A DNA stretch of 64,000 bases. Source: Linyphia triangularis. Taxonomy: Eukaryota; Arthropoda; Arachnida; Araneae; Linyphiidae. The position numbers and the translations under genes were made by a program. The first letter of the stretch is position 1, and every line of letters starts with the position of its first letter. The stretch lies in contig OZ021728.1 in the NCBI GenBank assembly GCA_963978545.1, forward strand, positions 186,001-250,000, in the 5' to 3' direction. Positions 58,501 to 61,420 of this stretch are shown here, piece by piece. The notes beneath the pieces are model-generated. The model saw only the letters and a list, made by a program, of their open reading frames with translations. It ran no database searches and had not been told where the DNA came from.

Positions 58501-58858
58501 GAGTTGTCACATTTGTAGCAAGGATGCGATTTTATACTCATAAAAAAATATCGCCAAATGAAGACTAATAAAAATCTTCTCACAGGACTGAGACAAATTC
58601 AGTATACAACAATAATCAAAATACAAATTAATCAAAGTACATACGCATACATAAAATTCATACAAATAATTTAAATTCCCCTCAAATGCATTCTTTACTT
58701 TATGTTAGAGAAAGAAGACATGCATTGCTTAGTTAATTTCATTTTCAAGACTGTACCAGGTCGGGTTCTTTTTCCTCTTCTACTTTCTTTCCTTCTTTAT
58801 CCTTTTTCTCTTTGGTTTCCTTGGGATCCTCAACCGGTACCTTTACTTTTTCCTTCAT
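4286..58858 (-). CDS. PSMD2: 26S proteasome non-ATPase regulatory subunit 2 (RPN1), 18 coding exons, 3' end outside window
   Basis: Scaffold subunit of the 19S base; its toroid of proteasome/cyclosome (PC) repeats docks ubiquitin receptors, shuttle factors and the deubiquitinase USP14/Ubp6 (family knowledge). Exons (high to low): 58858-58757, 53440-53384, 52209-52045, 50607-50486, 49813-49595, 47273-47115, 40521-40383, 36527-36467, 33139-32990, 32284-32178, 25580-25453, 24050-23963, 21510-21348, 19404-19303, 19102-19032, 18388-18221, 15069-14901, 4507-4286. All junctions are GT/AG and one frame runs through 2392 coding bases (797 codons plus 1 base). Seen: a charged Lys/Glu N-terminus, [40 protein letters not shown], Gly/Ala-rich PC repeats from about residue 390 to 780 ([32 protein letters not shown]), and [13 protein letters not shown] near the end. 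The family is about 900 residues, so about 100 are missing, left of coordinate 1. No internal stops; identity is near certain. Confidence 0.97.
4846..5317. mobile_element. foldback element with a tRNA-like core
   Basis: Two ~170-bp arms, inverse complements with scattered differences, begin AAGGGGACCTTAAGGTCTCG at 4846 and end at 5317. They meet at ACTAGTAGAGATTTTT-type sequence. The ~75-bp centre (5028-5100) has a box-A-like TGGCC...AAGTGGTCAGCG and a box-B-like GGTTCGATACC, as in tRNA genes and tRNA-derived SINE heads. No target duplication was recognised. Confidence 0.75.
5946..6580. mobile_element. TA-flanked miniature element with long inverted ends, copy 1
   Basis: Ends (GTACGAGAGGCAATTTTTGG left, inverse of a similar sequence right) run more than 100 bp inwards, sharing TCCACTGGTCTGC-like and GGCCGAAACTG-like blocks. 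TA lies at 5944-5945 and 6581-6582. A second copy is at 30675-31325. Probably a non-autonomous Tc1/mariner-group element. Confidence 0.8.
6696..7167 (+). repeat. 5' LTR
   Basis: Begins TGTTGCACAAATTG and ends CGTAACA (TG...CA). A TATA-like TATAAAAA at 6905-6912 fits a U3 promoter; AATAAA motifs at 7077-7082 and 7104-7109 fit polyadenylation signals. It matches the 3' LTR at 471 of 472 positions. Confidence 0.97.
7169..7186 (+). promoter_or_regulatory. primer binding site, tRNA-Leu type
   Basis: TGGTGTCAGAAGTGGGAT starts two bases after the 5' LTR. Its complement reads ATCCCACTTCTGACACCA, which I recognise as the 3' acceptor and T-arm end plus CCA of arthropod leucine tRNAs. The tRNA match is from memory, not a search. 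Confidence 0.8.
7200..8573 (+). CDS. gag: Gag polyprotein of the LTR retrotransposon
   Basis: Intact 457-codon ORF starting 33 bases after the LTR. The first ~190 residues are Ala/Glu/Lys/Ser-rich and probably coiled coil; they include four tandem 11-residue repeats (consensus [11 protein letters not shown]) at 7398-7529. A capsid-like retrotransposon Gag region follows ([36 protein letters not shown]). Near the C-terminus is one CCHC zinc knuckle, [14 protein letters not shown], the nucleic-acid-binding nucleocapsid signature. The ORF ends CAG TTA AAC TAA, which places a candidate slippery heptamer directly at the stop. It is expected to form virus-like particles in the cytoplasm. Confidence 0.93.
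   Translation: MPTTRGMMEDQMKQLMEMIVGMKASQQATAAEIKAGQELTATTIAAGQARQETTNAELAAAIAASQEATSSDIKALQEATSSDIKALQEATSSDFKALQNATSSDMKALADKCESTSAAVIKIREEMKTELASMVESTIMETTSSVLQSVKEDVLTAVRDEMEEKVSTIKEEQGKFMDAVEERLRKIETRESVTIATPNWDNVSTPFIVPRSSIKVAPFDGKSSWRVYQTQFEMIASANGWDDTSKAFHLAASLRGEAADILQTLPEEKRGEFVALASALELRFGEQHLKDYNRLQLKVRQQKANETLQELASDIERLSLLAFPDCPSDVRDNLSLQYFVDAIKDPDIQQATRMSDSKDLKSTLVYAMRVEAAQQASRKDRRFVRGTLADDSSELFTKKFQELENKMERIMRNIPGSKDRKTRVVCWLCNREGHFRRDCPELDRRGDRPSSEPQQLN
7398..7529 (+). repeat. four tandem 33-bp repeats inside gag
   Basis: Units at 7398, 7431, 7464 and 7497, each 11 codons (consensus [11 protein letters not shown]). The first two are identical; the fourth is most diverged. An 11-residue period fits a hendecad coiled coil. 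Confidence 0.9.
8564..8570 (+). promoter_or_regulatory. candidate -1 ribosomal frameshift site GTTAAAC
   Basis: The heptamer lies in the gag frame as G-TTA-AAC immediately before the TAA stop. pol is in the -1 frame and is open across this point. GUUAAAC is an established slippery heptamer in arteriviruses. GC-rich sequence just 3' (CGGC at 8578, GCCG at 8602; palindrome CTCGCGAG between) could form the stimulatory structure. Function is inferred. Confidence 0.55.
8678..9832 (+). pseudogene. pol: pol part 1: aspartic protease and first part of reverse transcriptase
   Basis: The frame is open upstream of 8678 (first codon here is GTG) back across the gag stop, so this piece is probably made as a Gag-Pol fusion by -1 frameshifting. 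The protease active site VDSGA is near residue 15 and the flap/ILGLDFL region follows. RT begins near 9480: [13 protein letters not shown], then [20 protein letters not shown] and [12 protein letters not shown] homology leaves this frame at about 9755 and continues in the +1 frame; the last ~26 residues before the stop are out-of-frame. An extra A at 9755 is the simplest explanation. Similar in layout to 412/17.6-type elements. Confidence 0.9.
9732..10949 (+). pseudogene. pol: pol part 2: reverse transcriptase core and RNase H
   Basis: RT homology is in frame from about 9756: [16 protein letters not shown] (first catalytic Asp), [17 protein letters not shown], then YLDN at 9969-9980 where the family has YXDD, so the last catalytic Asp is Asn here. 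The connection domain ([15 protein letters not shown]) follows, then RNase [68 protein letters not shown]. After 10773 the frame runs into the duplicated copy out-of-frame and stops at 10949. Confidence 0.92.
10686..10883 (+). repeat. 88-bp direct duplication with a small inverted copy between the repeats
   Basis: Copies 10686-10773 and 10796-10883 differ at one base (10693 T, 10803 A). The 22-bp spacer contains ATGGTCTTCTAGAAAG (10775-10790), an exact inverse complement of 10749-10764 within the first copy. The offset of 110 bp shifts the pol frame. Confidence 0.95.
10811..12286 (+). pseudogene. pol: pol part 3: end of RNase H (second copy) and integrase
   Basis: In the same frame as part 1. 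It begins in the second copy of an 88-bp duplication (NADALSRRP again), then integrase: an HHCC zinc-binding region ([25 protein letters not shown]), a DDE core with Asp in LDVLGPLP, Asp in HSDQGTNF and Glu in GMVERFNRT, and a C-terminal GPY/F module ([12 protein letters not shown]). All three catalytic residues are present. The stop is TGA at 12284-12286, about 60 bp before the 3' LTR. This domain is intact although its link to the rest of pol is broken. Confidence 0.93.
12334..12346 (+). promoter_or_regulatory. polypurine tract
   Basis: AAGAAGGGGGAAA, all purine, abuts the 3' LTR and is the expected plus-strand DNA primer. Confidence 0.9.
12347..12818 (+). repeat. 3' LTR
   Basis: 472 bp, identical to the 5' LTR except T at 12678. 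It is followed at 12819-12822 by ATAC, the target duplication. Confidence 0.97.
12823..14900. other. intron stretch without recognised features
   Basis: Right part of the 10.4-kb intron. AT-rich with homopolymer runs (A-run near 13740). No ORF of interest, transposon end or RNA gene recognised. Confidence 0.6.
14901..15069 (-). CDS. PSMD2: PSMD2 exon 17 (residues 668-724)
   Basis: Contains [38 protein letters not shown] and [12 protein letters not shown]. Acceptor TTTCAG, donor GTGAGT; ends one base into a Gly codon completed 10.4 kb away in exon 18. Confidence 0.97.
15813..15935. mobile_element. CAGGGTGGCC-family left-end fragment
   Basis: CAGGGTGATCACAACATTCA followed by the family's TTCCCCGAT-rich left portion, then homology is lost. 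Border approximate. Confidence 0.55.
16233..17139. mobile_element. palindromic element with TCTGGGACTC / GAGTCCCAGA ends
   Basis: The left end TCTGGGACTCAAC is the inverse of the right end TTTGAGTCCCAGA. The AT-rich body includes the LINE RT fragment at 16342-16573. A shorter homologue is at ~20684-21139. TTAA precedes the left end (16228-16231) but is not seen at the right. Confidence 0.6.
16342..16573 (-). pseudogene. non-LTR retrotransposon reverse-transcriptase fragment (Jockey/CR1-like)
   Basis: The frame encodes [10 protein letters not shown], then VHLFSEKG and [11 protein letters not shown]. The order C-KW-NP ... F ... AKYLGLTLD matches the end of the RT domain in Jockey and CR1-type LINEs. 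Only about 70 residues remain, and there is no endonuclease or tail. Tentative. Confidence 0.5.
17744..18145. mobile_element. CAGGGTGGCC-family copy, degraded right end
   Basis: Starts CAGGGTGGCCGAAAAATTCA and carries the family TCCCTGATATTTCCCTGATT near the right end. The right terminus is eroded and its border approximate. It lies next to exon 16. Confidence 0.65.
18221..18388 (-). CDS. PSMD2: PSMD2 exon 16 (residues 612-667)
   Basis: Opens with about 18 residues of Lys/Asp/Glu low complexity, the charged loop that varies in length among RPN1 proteins, then resumes PC repeats with [17 protein letters not shown] and FRTFGHL. Acceptor TTACAG, donor GTAAGC, phase 0 at both ends, 56 codons. 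Confidence 0.96.
18968..19029. repeat. 31-bp perfect tandem duplication at the exon 15 donor
   Basis: 18968-18998 and 18999-19029 are identical. The genuine donor dinucleotide lies at 19030-19031, so the duplicated unit contains the intron's first bases and gives a second GTAAATATTTTTG 31 bases into the intron. Confidence 0.9.
19032..19102 (-). CDS. PSMD2: PSMD2 exon 15 (residues 588-611)
   Basis: Encodes [18 protein letters not shown], almost invariant in RPN1. Acceptor TTGCAG, donor GTAAAT; ends in phase 0. A 31-bp tandem duplication directly beyond the donor carries a second copy of the donor sequence. Confidence 0.97.
19303..19404 (-). CDS. PSMD2: PSMD2 exon 14 (residues 554-588)
   Basis: Encodes [20 protein letters not shown] and [10 protein letters not shown]. 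Acceptor TTCCAG, donor GTAAGA, 102 bp, phase 1 to phase 1. Confidence 0.96.
19660..20520. repeat. diverged tandem array, unit about 390 bp
   Basis: A marker (GGGGAAGTCTGAACGCATGC, then ATGATTGTCAGG) recurs near 19680, 20085 and 20465 with substitutions. Text between (CATCACAxxxCAxCATAAA; GCGATAGA/GCCGATAGA) also recurs loosely. Roughly two and a bit units; borders approximate. Confidence 0.6.
20680..21139. mobile_element. TTAA-flanked GGGACTC element, second copy
   Basis: TTAA at 20676-20679 and 21140-21143 bracket a block whose ends are ...CGGGACTCAAAATTCT and TTTTTGAGTCCCGC. Its body repeats, in inverse orientation, AT-rich stretches found at 16730-17130. TTAA is the target of piggyBac/Kolobok-type elements. 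Confidence 0.6.
21348..21510 (-). CDS. PSMD2: PSMD2 exon 13 (residues 500-554)
   Basis: Contains [19 protein letters not shown] and [20 protein letters not shown], central PC repeats. Acceptor TTTTAG, donor GTACAT; ends one base into a Gly codon. Confidence 0.97.
22335..22600. mobile_element. CAGGGTTCCCAC-family left-half fragment
   Basis: CTAAAATCACAGGATGAAAA, ACTTTTAAGGACCTAAATAA and a middle part ending near GCATTAAATGTGCATAG match the family. The right half is absent; the mariner begins 50 bp on. Confidence 0.6.
22648..23911 (-). mobile_element. mariner (Tc1/mariner) transposon, inactive
   Basis: 1264 bp. Terminal inverted repeats of about 31 bp start TTGGGTTGTT at both ends and share AAAGTAATTTCGTTTTTT; three adjacent positions differ. 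A TA flanks each side (22646-22647 and 23912-23913). The length and DD34D transposase fit mariner. It lies in the intron between exons 13 and 12, in the gene's orientation. Confidence 0.95.
22729..23752 (-). pseudogene. mariner transposase, frameshifted
   Basis: Three frame pieces, N to C: 23752 to ~23400 (helix-turn-helix paired-like DNA-binding region: [59 protein letters not shown]), ~23381 to ~23150 (first catalytic Asp in IITVDEKWV) and 23088 to 22729 (second Asp in FHQDKARPH, third in [13 protein letters not shown]). Exactly 34 residues separate the second and third Asp. Breaks lie near 23395 and at the A-run near 23146-23154. Catalytic residues survive, but no continuous protein can be made. 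Confidence 0.93.
23963..24050 (-). CDS. PSMD2: PSMD2 exon 12 (residues 470-499)
   Basis: Encodes [19 protein letters not shown] and the conserved DSKSNME. Acceptor TTTCAG, donor GTAAGG, 88 bp; ends in phase 0. Confidence 0.97.
24395..24804. mobile_element. miniature element, CAGGGTGGCCAC family, best copy
   Basis: 410 bp with left end CAGGGTGGCCAC and right end GTGGCCACTCTG. AATTA flanks it at 24390-24394 and 24805-24809, a possible 5-bp target duplication. It is rich in TTCCCTGAT motifs and has no ORF. Confidence 0.75.
25453..25580 (-). CDS. PSMD2: PSMD2 exon 11 (residues 428-470)
   Basis: Contains [20 protein letters not shown] and the following PC helices, ending in GAVMG. Acceptor TTGCAG, donor GTAAGT; ends two bases into a Gly codon. 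Confidence 0.97.
25825..26557 (-). mobile_element. hAT-derived deletion element with 8-bp target duplication
   Basis: 733 bp with perfect 15-bp inverted ends CAGGGGTTCCCAACC and perfect duplication CCTTAGAA at 25817-25824 and 26558-26565. An 8-bp duplication and CAGG termini are typical of hAT. Near the right end a GTACCACTGGTGGTACGCG-like motif is tandemly reiterated. It lies in the intron between exons 11 and 10. Confidence 0.95.
26158..26541 (-). pseudogene. hAT transposase C-terminal dimerisation fragment
   Basis: Encodes [39 protein letters not shown] and [13 protein letters not shown], the hAT C-terminal dimerisation domain as in ZBED/FAM200-like proteins. The N-terminal BED and catalytic parts are absent. 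The reading frame runs into the terminal repeat at its upstream end, so the start is not real. Confidence 0.85.
27200..28600. other. interior of the 3.7-kb element, unrecognised
   Basis: AT-rich, with a CAGGGTTCATACACATTTTC motif at ~27386 that resembles the left end of the enclosing element (a possible nested or rearranged end), a short GGGGCTTTTGCGCCACAAA motif at ~27838, and a C-run at ~28060-28070. No coding sequence. Confidence 0.5.
29801..30031 (-). pseudogene. PIF/Harbinger (HARBI1-like) transposase fragment
   Basis: Encodes [20 protein letters not shown] then [19 protein letters not shown], the N-terminal region of PIF/Harbinger transposases and HARBI1. The homology stops after TLRY, and no DDE core was found in the flank. 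Probably a relic inside the 26888-30594 element. Confidence 0.65.
30675..31325. mobile_element. TA-flanked miniature element with long inverted ends, copy 2
   Basis: Same structure and nearly the same sequence as 5946-6580, flanked by TA (30673-30674, 31326-31327). The right arm keeps CCCATCGAACATCATTCTGA-type sequence better than copy 1. Confidence 0.82.
31470..31572 (+). mobile_element. 3' end fragment of the Helitron-like family
   Basis: GCTAGCTAAAATATTGCACA and ACGGGTATTCAGCTAG at 31557-31572, followed by T, match the 3' ends of the other copies. The left part is not homologous to them, so this may be a different subfamily sharing a 3' end. Confidence 0.55.
31842..32096. mobile_element. 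TTAA-site miniature element nested in a CAGGGTTCCCAC-family copy
   Basis: Ends CCCTCTGATGGCC and GGCCATCGGTGGG; TTAA precedes it (31838-31841) and TTAC follows (32097-32100). The surrounding text (ATTAAGGACTTTA ... CGAAGCTCTAAACACTTTTA) is a family copy, so the insertion is nested. Confidence 0.72.
32178..32284 (-). CDS. PSMD2: PSMD2 exon 10 (residues 392-427)
   Basis: Encodes [20 protein letters not shown] and [14 protein letters not shown], the start of the PC-repeat toroid. Acceptor ATTAG, donor GTAACT; ends in phase 0. Confidence 0.97.
32340..32620. repeat. repeat copy carrying the empty Helitron site
   Basis: Shares CATACACCAACTATTTG, CTCACGATAACCA, TGTTTGAATAT, GAATCAGAAAGAAA and CTTCATAAATATAAA with sequence on both sides of the 61421-62696 element. 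The junction is at 32516/32517. Confidence 0.8.
32990..33139 (-). CDS. PSMD2: PSMD2 exon 9 (residues 342-392)
   Basis: Contains [18 protein letters not shown] and [12 protein letters not shown], signature RPN1 sequence leading into the first PC repeat. Acceptor TTTCAG, donor GTAAGG. Confidence 0.97.
33669..33915. mobile_element. second copy of the TTAA-site miniature element
   Basis: CCCATTGATGGTC follows TTAA (33665-33668); right end CTGTCAAAGGG followed by TTCAA. The centre shares TAGGATGATAGTTTATAACC with the inverse of 31842-32096. Confidence 0.65.
34835..35245. mobile_element. CAGGGTTCCCAC-family copy, ends eroded
   Basis: Contains GTCTTTAATGTGTGG, GCTAATATCAAAATCTTTGA, AAGTTGACGCATGCGAAATA and TATTAAGCACTTTTAATGAC in family order. 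The terminal repeats are lost. Confidence 0.65.
35890..36032. mobile_element. CAGGGTGGCC-family right-end fragment
   Basis: Contains AATTCTCCGGGAAAATGGCG, the family's TTCCCCGATTTTCGAGG text, and ends GGTTCTGTGGCCACTATG. The left part is missing. Confidence 0.6.
36467..36527 (-). CDS. PSMD2: PSMD2 exon 8 (residues 322-342)
   Basis: Short 61-bp exon encoding [20 protein letters not shown], a highly conserved RPN1 segment. Acceptor TTTTAG, donor GTAAGT; ends one base into an Arg codon completed by exon 9. Confidence 0.96.
36528..38464. other. intron stretch without recognised features
   Basis: AT-rich intron between exons 8 and 7. I see no transposon termini, RNA gene or coding potential. 38876-40382 is similar; its small ORF at 39178-39387 has no recognised homology. 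Confidence 0.55.
38465..38875. repeat. ~100-bp direct repeat pair, 299 bp apart
   Basis: TTGTGCGAGAAGTATCC and the following TTTTTTATATAAATAATGTA text occur at about 38475 and 38773. A shorter AGCTTGCCAAATT pair is at 38570-38640. No element borders seen. Confidence 0.75.
40383..40521 (-). CDS. PSMD2: PSMD2 exon 7 (residues 275-321)
   Basis: Contains [19 protein letters not shown] and [10 protein letters not shown], matching the helical region before the PC toroid. Acceptor TTTCAG, donor GTAAGG; ends in phase 0. Confidence 0.96.
40590..42428. other. intron stretch with family fragments
   Basis: A CAGGGTTCCCAC-family left piece (CAGGGTTCTCCACAGAATGA, then TTTTAAGGATCTAAACAGTA) is at ~40594-40700. 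41640-41915 repeats text also seen at 35520-35850 (ATCATGACTTTCCATGAC, CCCTGAATATGCC-like), an unnamed dispersed repeat. Confidence 0.5.
42429..43133 (+). mobile_element. second Helitron-like element
   Basis: Starts TCTATATATTTAATAAGC after AA and ends GAAGCCCCCTAG before T. GGGGGTTCG (43092-43100) can pair with CGAAGCCCCC (43121-43130) to form a terminal hairpin. The internal GAGCAGCGAAGC / GAGCGTTAGCGAGC repeats resemble the other family's GAGCGAAGCGAG repeats. No coding capacity. Confidence 0.55.
43134..46194. other. intron stretch, mostly unrecognised
   Basis: TATAGGACAATATA(A/G)AAC-like motifs at ~43665 and ~44947 and a terminal-looking GCGACCCCTG at ~45005 suggest a transposon near 43600-45015, but no matching left end was found. 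44165-44250 has short AATGGC(A/G)TCAAAA repeats. Confidence 0.45.
46195..47041. repeat. composite repeat, second copy
   Basis: The left end CAGGGTAGCTACAGAATTTG and right end GGTTCTGTAACCACCCTG are CAGGGTGGCC-family termini. Between them are TCTAACAGAAATAATTGTTC and TTAGCTGCTGAGAGTAGAAA, as in the first copy, so this looks like one longer family member. Confidence 0.65.
47115..47273 (-). CDS. PSMD2: PSMD2 exon 6 (residues 222-275)
   Basis: Contains [37 protein letters not shown] and EEIFLACPD. Acceptor TTTCAG, donor GTGAGG, 159 bp, phase 2 to phase 2. Confidence 0.96.
47339..47930. mobile_element. 592-bp element with perfect 8-bp duplication AATGGTAG
   Basis: AATGGTAG lies at 47331-47338 and 47931-47938. 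Ends CATAGGTGTCAAC and inverse CATAGGCGTAAAG share CATAGG and GT. The subterminal regions are G/C-rich (GGGGGGCGAG left; GCCAGCCCCCCCC right) around an AT-rich body with no ORF. An 8-bp duplication suggests hAT or another 8-bp superfamily. Confidence 0.82.
49595..49813 (-). CDS. PSMD2: PSMD2 exon 5 (residues 149-222)
   Basis: Contains [35 protein letters not shown] and the start of YLTSC. Acceptor TTGCAG, donor GTAATG (weaker than its neighbours), phase 2 to phase 2, 219 bp. Confidence 0.96.
50155..50464 (+). repeat. degenerate LTR related to the Gypsy element
   Basis: Starts TGTTACACACATTTTCTATA and shares with the young LTR the core ATTGTAAATAGTGACGTATT, then GTTAGAAAAA and a TATA-like CTATAAATATAAG at the equivalent place. 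No internal region follows, so it is a solo LTR or remnant of a related family. The right border is uncertain (near ACAACA at 50458-50464); no clear target duplication. It ends about 20 bp from the donor of PSMD2 exon 4 (50485), in antisense. Confidence 0.7.
50486..50607 (-). CDS. PSMD2: PSMD2 exon 4 (residues 109-149)
   Basis: Encodes [15 protein letters not shown] and [20 protein letters not shown], a diagnostic RPN1 block. Acceptor TTGCAG, donor GTGAGG; ends two bases into a codon. A degenerate LTR ends about 20 bp beyond its donor. Confidence 0.97.
50731..51073. mobile_element. CAGGGTGGCCAC-family relative with CATAGTGG ends
   Basis: Left end CATAGTGGTCAA, right end GTAGCCACTATG; internal TTCAGGAAAAAAAGTTAGCT, AAATTGTACCATAGCATGAA and TTTCCTCGATTTCCAGGTTC match the family. 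No clear duplication. Confidence 0.65.
51240..52016. mobile_element. CAGGGTGGCCAC-family member split by a nested element, degraded ends
   Basis: Left half 51240-51342 and right half 51837-52016 carry family text (AGCAATGTAAAGTTTAAATT; ACTTCTAACGATTGTTACAA; TTCCCTGATTTTTGCAGAAT). Neither terminus is clean. Confidence 0.6.
51343..51836. mobile_element. nested miniature element with 6-bp duplication GTAACA, copy 2
   Basis: Inverse-orientation homologue of 3539-4000. GTAACA lies at 51337-51342 and 51837-51842. It splits a CAGGGTGGCCAC-family element (about 51240-52016) whose two halves align across the gap with the 24395-24804 member. Confidence 0.85.
52045..52209 (-). CDS. PSMD2: PSMD2 exon 3 (residues 54-108)
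   Basis: Contains [18 protein letters not shown], one of the most conserved blocks of RPN1 N-terminal domains. Acceptor CTCCAG, donor GTAACA, phase 0 at both ends, 55 codons. Confidence 0.96.
52797..53215 (-). mobile_element. partial copy of the Helitron-like family, 3' portion
   Basis: In inverse orientation: ends ...CACGGGTATTCAGCTAG at 52797 followed by T. It carries GCACCAAAAACTGGGACC-type text, the ~60-bp repeats, then one or two TCTGAAATTTTCAAAATAAG-type repeats up to about 53215, where homology stops. It lies in the intron between exons 3 and 2. Confidence 0.65.
53384..53440 (-). CDS. PSMD2: PSMD2 exon 2 (residues 35-53)
   Basis: Encodes [19 protein letters not shown], the conserved acidic helix that opens the ordered RPN1 N-terminal domain. 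Acceptor TTTCAG and donor GTAAGT, phase 0 at both ends, 57 bp. Confidence 0.93.
53588..53770. mobile_element. CAGGGTTCCCAC-family left-end fragment
   Basis: Begins CCTGGGTTCCCACTG, then GCATAAGGTCTTTAATGTGC and TTAATATCAAAATCTGCATA as in other copies. Homology fades towards ~53770. Confidence 0.55.
53964..54342. mobile_element. CAGGGTTCCCAC-family miniature element, intact ends
   Basis: 379 bp, perfect 12-bp ends CAGGGTTCCCAC / GTGGGAACCCTG, about the same size and body as 2785-3183. Flanks (CCTCAA left, TTCAAA right) do not show an exact duplication. Confidence 0.82.
54352..54560. repeat. CAGGGCTGCGCAG terminus with short degenerate repeats
   Basis: CAGGGCTGCGCAGATGAAC looks like a hAT-type end. 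It is followed by repeated GAGCTAG / GTTCTTT / TCAGTTG words. No matching right end was recognised, so this is at most a fragment. Confidence 0.4.
54561..57809. other. first coding intron, remaining sequence
   Basis: Apart from 55918-56390 I see nothing interpretable here. Small ORFs at 55482-55733 and 57140-57406 overlap no known domain. Confidence 0.5.
55918..56390 (+). repeat. repeat copy inverted relative to 59880-60385
   Basis: Shares, in order, GTGTGGAACATCGCATAACT, AAAACGATCGTTGATGAG, GGCATTCGTTTTCAACTT, TTTCAATGGCAGCTAC and ACATCGTAGGTCATTTTGTT with the inverse complement of 59880-60385. It does not encode a recognisable protein. Confidence 0.75.
57810..58135. repeat. composite repeat, two ~180-bp tandem units
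   Basis: GGTTCTAATATATTCTGTGG near 57851 and GGTTCTAATATATTTTGTTG near 58031 start two units, each with GCAAAGGATGCA / GTAAAGGATGCAGTCAGAT, matching 468-800. Confidence 0.7.
58757..58858 (-). CDS. PSMD2: PSMD2 coding exon 1 (residues 1-34)
   Basis: Starts [12 protein letters not shown] and is almost entirely Lys/Glu/Asp, as in the variable N-terminus of RPN1. The ATG at 58858 is the first in the exon and gives a family-like N-terminus. The donor GTACAG follows at 58756, phase 0. The sequence just upstream looks like a splice acceptor, so the exon may begin near 58875 with a short 5' UTR. Confidence 0.9.
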
Positions 58859-59026
58859 GCTTTTAGAATAAACTCTGCACAATAAATATATTTAAAAAGA
58901 AGTTTATATTATAGACTATCTTTTCAAGATTGTTTTGTAATTTCTGAAAGAGGATTGCTGACAAGTTGAGTTGTTGAGTCGGTAAAAATGACAAAGCAAA
59001 TTGTGCAAAAGTGTCAAATGAATCAG

Positions 59027-59284
<258 letters not shown>

Positions 59285-59879
59285 CTGTAATAAATTTTCA
59301 AACCAATTAAAAGAAAAACTTAAAAGCTTTTATTGTATTTGAAATAAATTTATAAAGTTCTAAACTGAAAAACGCAAGTGTTAAAATGGCATACGGGAAG
59401 GGCATATGACGTTACAAAAATCGTTTGCAGAGCGATGCACTCAATCACAATCAAAATAAGCTCAATTCAATGCGATTTCCTCGAAATTTGATCATTAAAT
59501 GACGTTATGAATAAGACCAATAATTTTAAATTAGACAATGTGTATTTCAGAATGTCTAAAATACATTTTGGAGGCCTTGGGACATGTCATTAAATCAAAA
59601 TTGAGATTGCTTCCCTTTTTCCAACTAGTGAAAATATGAAAATAGTAAATGACATGTCAAATTGCTATGGACAGGATTAAAATGCAATTCAGTTTGATTT
59701 CTGTAATGCTAATGTTCCATACACCCAGTTCAACTATTGCTTTTCCTATTAATGAGTTAATAACTTGAGGAAACCTTAGAAAAAGTAAACAAAAAAAGTA
59801 AAAAGTGGCTTTTTACTTTCAATTACCCATATGTATACATATGGTAATGAAAGTAAAGTATTCGATCCCAAATAAAAAA

Positions 59880-60385
59880 AAAATCGATTTTTTTTTTTGT
59901 CAGCATTACTCCCGAACAAATTGACCTACGATATTCAAATTTGGTGTGCAGGTTAGTGGTGACCATGAGACCTACCATTAAGGTTTTCGTCAAAATAGCG
60001 CGAACGCATAAAGTAGCTGCCATTGAAAAAATAATGTTTTTCAATTATTGCCAATATAGGGCTAGAACGATTTTAAAAAAAATCGTTGTGGTGCCTCTGA
60101 AGGTGTTCTAAACATCCTCACCTCTGAAATTTCCGTAAATGCTTTAATGGCTTAAGAAGTTGAAAAACGAATGCCTTCAACACAGAGTTCTCTTTCCTTG
60201 AGCATACCTCATCAACGATCGTTTTTCTTCTCACCTCAGTATCACTTATAAGAATTATCGAAAAGTATATCGTCAAACTGGCTATTTTTGCTAAATGAGA
60301 ATGATGAAAACGGTAAATGACACAAATGGTAAATCCACAAATCCATCGTGTAATTGAAAGTTGCGCGATATTCTACACCCCTATT
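59880..60385 (-). repeat. inverted partner of 55918-56390
   Basis: Inverse complement of the same repeat. The pair brackets PSMD2 exon 1 and the (TA)n tract with arms about 3.5 kb apart. Confidence 0.75.
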
Positions 60386-61026
60386 TAGTATCTGTAGGAT
60401 ACTAATAGGGGCTTGGATGATGGTAAAATCACTGGCTTAAAAATAGGCTGCTCGCTCAAGTAAATATTTTTTATGATATTTTAGGCTCCTTAGTTAATAG
60501 TCCTAGATATTAACTTTTTTGCATTAAACTTATAGCAAATTTATAGTTCTACCACTTTTGTATAATATATTTTTCTCTACGACTTAATGTTATGAAGATA
60601 TAATTGAACATTTTGGCAAAAAACTTAAAAAAAGCAGCATTTTTACGAAATTTTTTTTTACTTTAATGCTACGTAACTCTTTACATAATAACTGAATATA
60701 AAACAATGCATTCTTTCGAAAACTGTCCCTAAAACATCTCTTTTTCAACATCCAATCAAGCTCAAACTAGGCGGAGGGACTCGTTTTCGATGACAATGCA
60801 TTTTATCGACTTTTGGTGGGTGAAAAACTATAAAGTATATCCATAGCATAGAAACGATGGTTTTTTTTAGTAATAGCCAAATTCTATTAAAGCTTGATCG
60901 ATCTCAAGATCGGATAAATAAGTTACAATAGACAATTCCAGCATTTTTTTTTAAACAAATGTTTTATTCAATTCTACATGTTTCGAAAAGGCCATAAACA
61001 AAAATGTCTGCTCACTGGCGGTTTTT

Positions 61027-61061
<35 letters not shown>

Positions 61062-61420
61062 GCAACATAAATTTGCTTGTTAGATTTTGGCAAGAAAACG
61101 CCACATTCGGCTCGATTTGAATGTGACGTCACTTCAACAGAAACAATTGAAATGCAGCAGCGGAAACCAGTTTTGCAAGTGTCTCGCAAATCGCACCAAC
61201 CGTTACGAGATATGGCAATTGTATACTAACATACACCAACTATTTGATAAAAACCTCACGATAACCATAGAGAACGGAAGGATGTCGTGACGTCATAGCT
61301 ATAGCGGAGCGTTTTGATCGGCCTACGGTCGGACGGGATTTAGGGCATTTTCTTTTCTTATTATTTAAATAACTAATTTTTTAAAGAACTTTTGTTTGAA
61401 TATTTTGAATCAGAAAGAAA
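60386..61420. other. upstream flank, unrecognised plus left half of a split repeat
   Basis: Contains a T-run at ~61026-61058. From about 61225 the sequence is the left half of the repeat into which the Helitron-like element inserted; its right half resumes at 62697. Confidence 0.55.
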
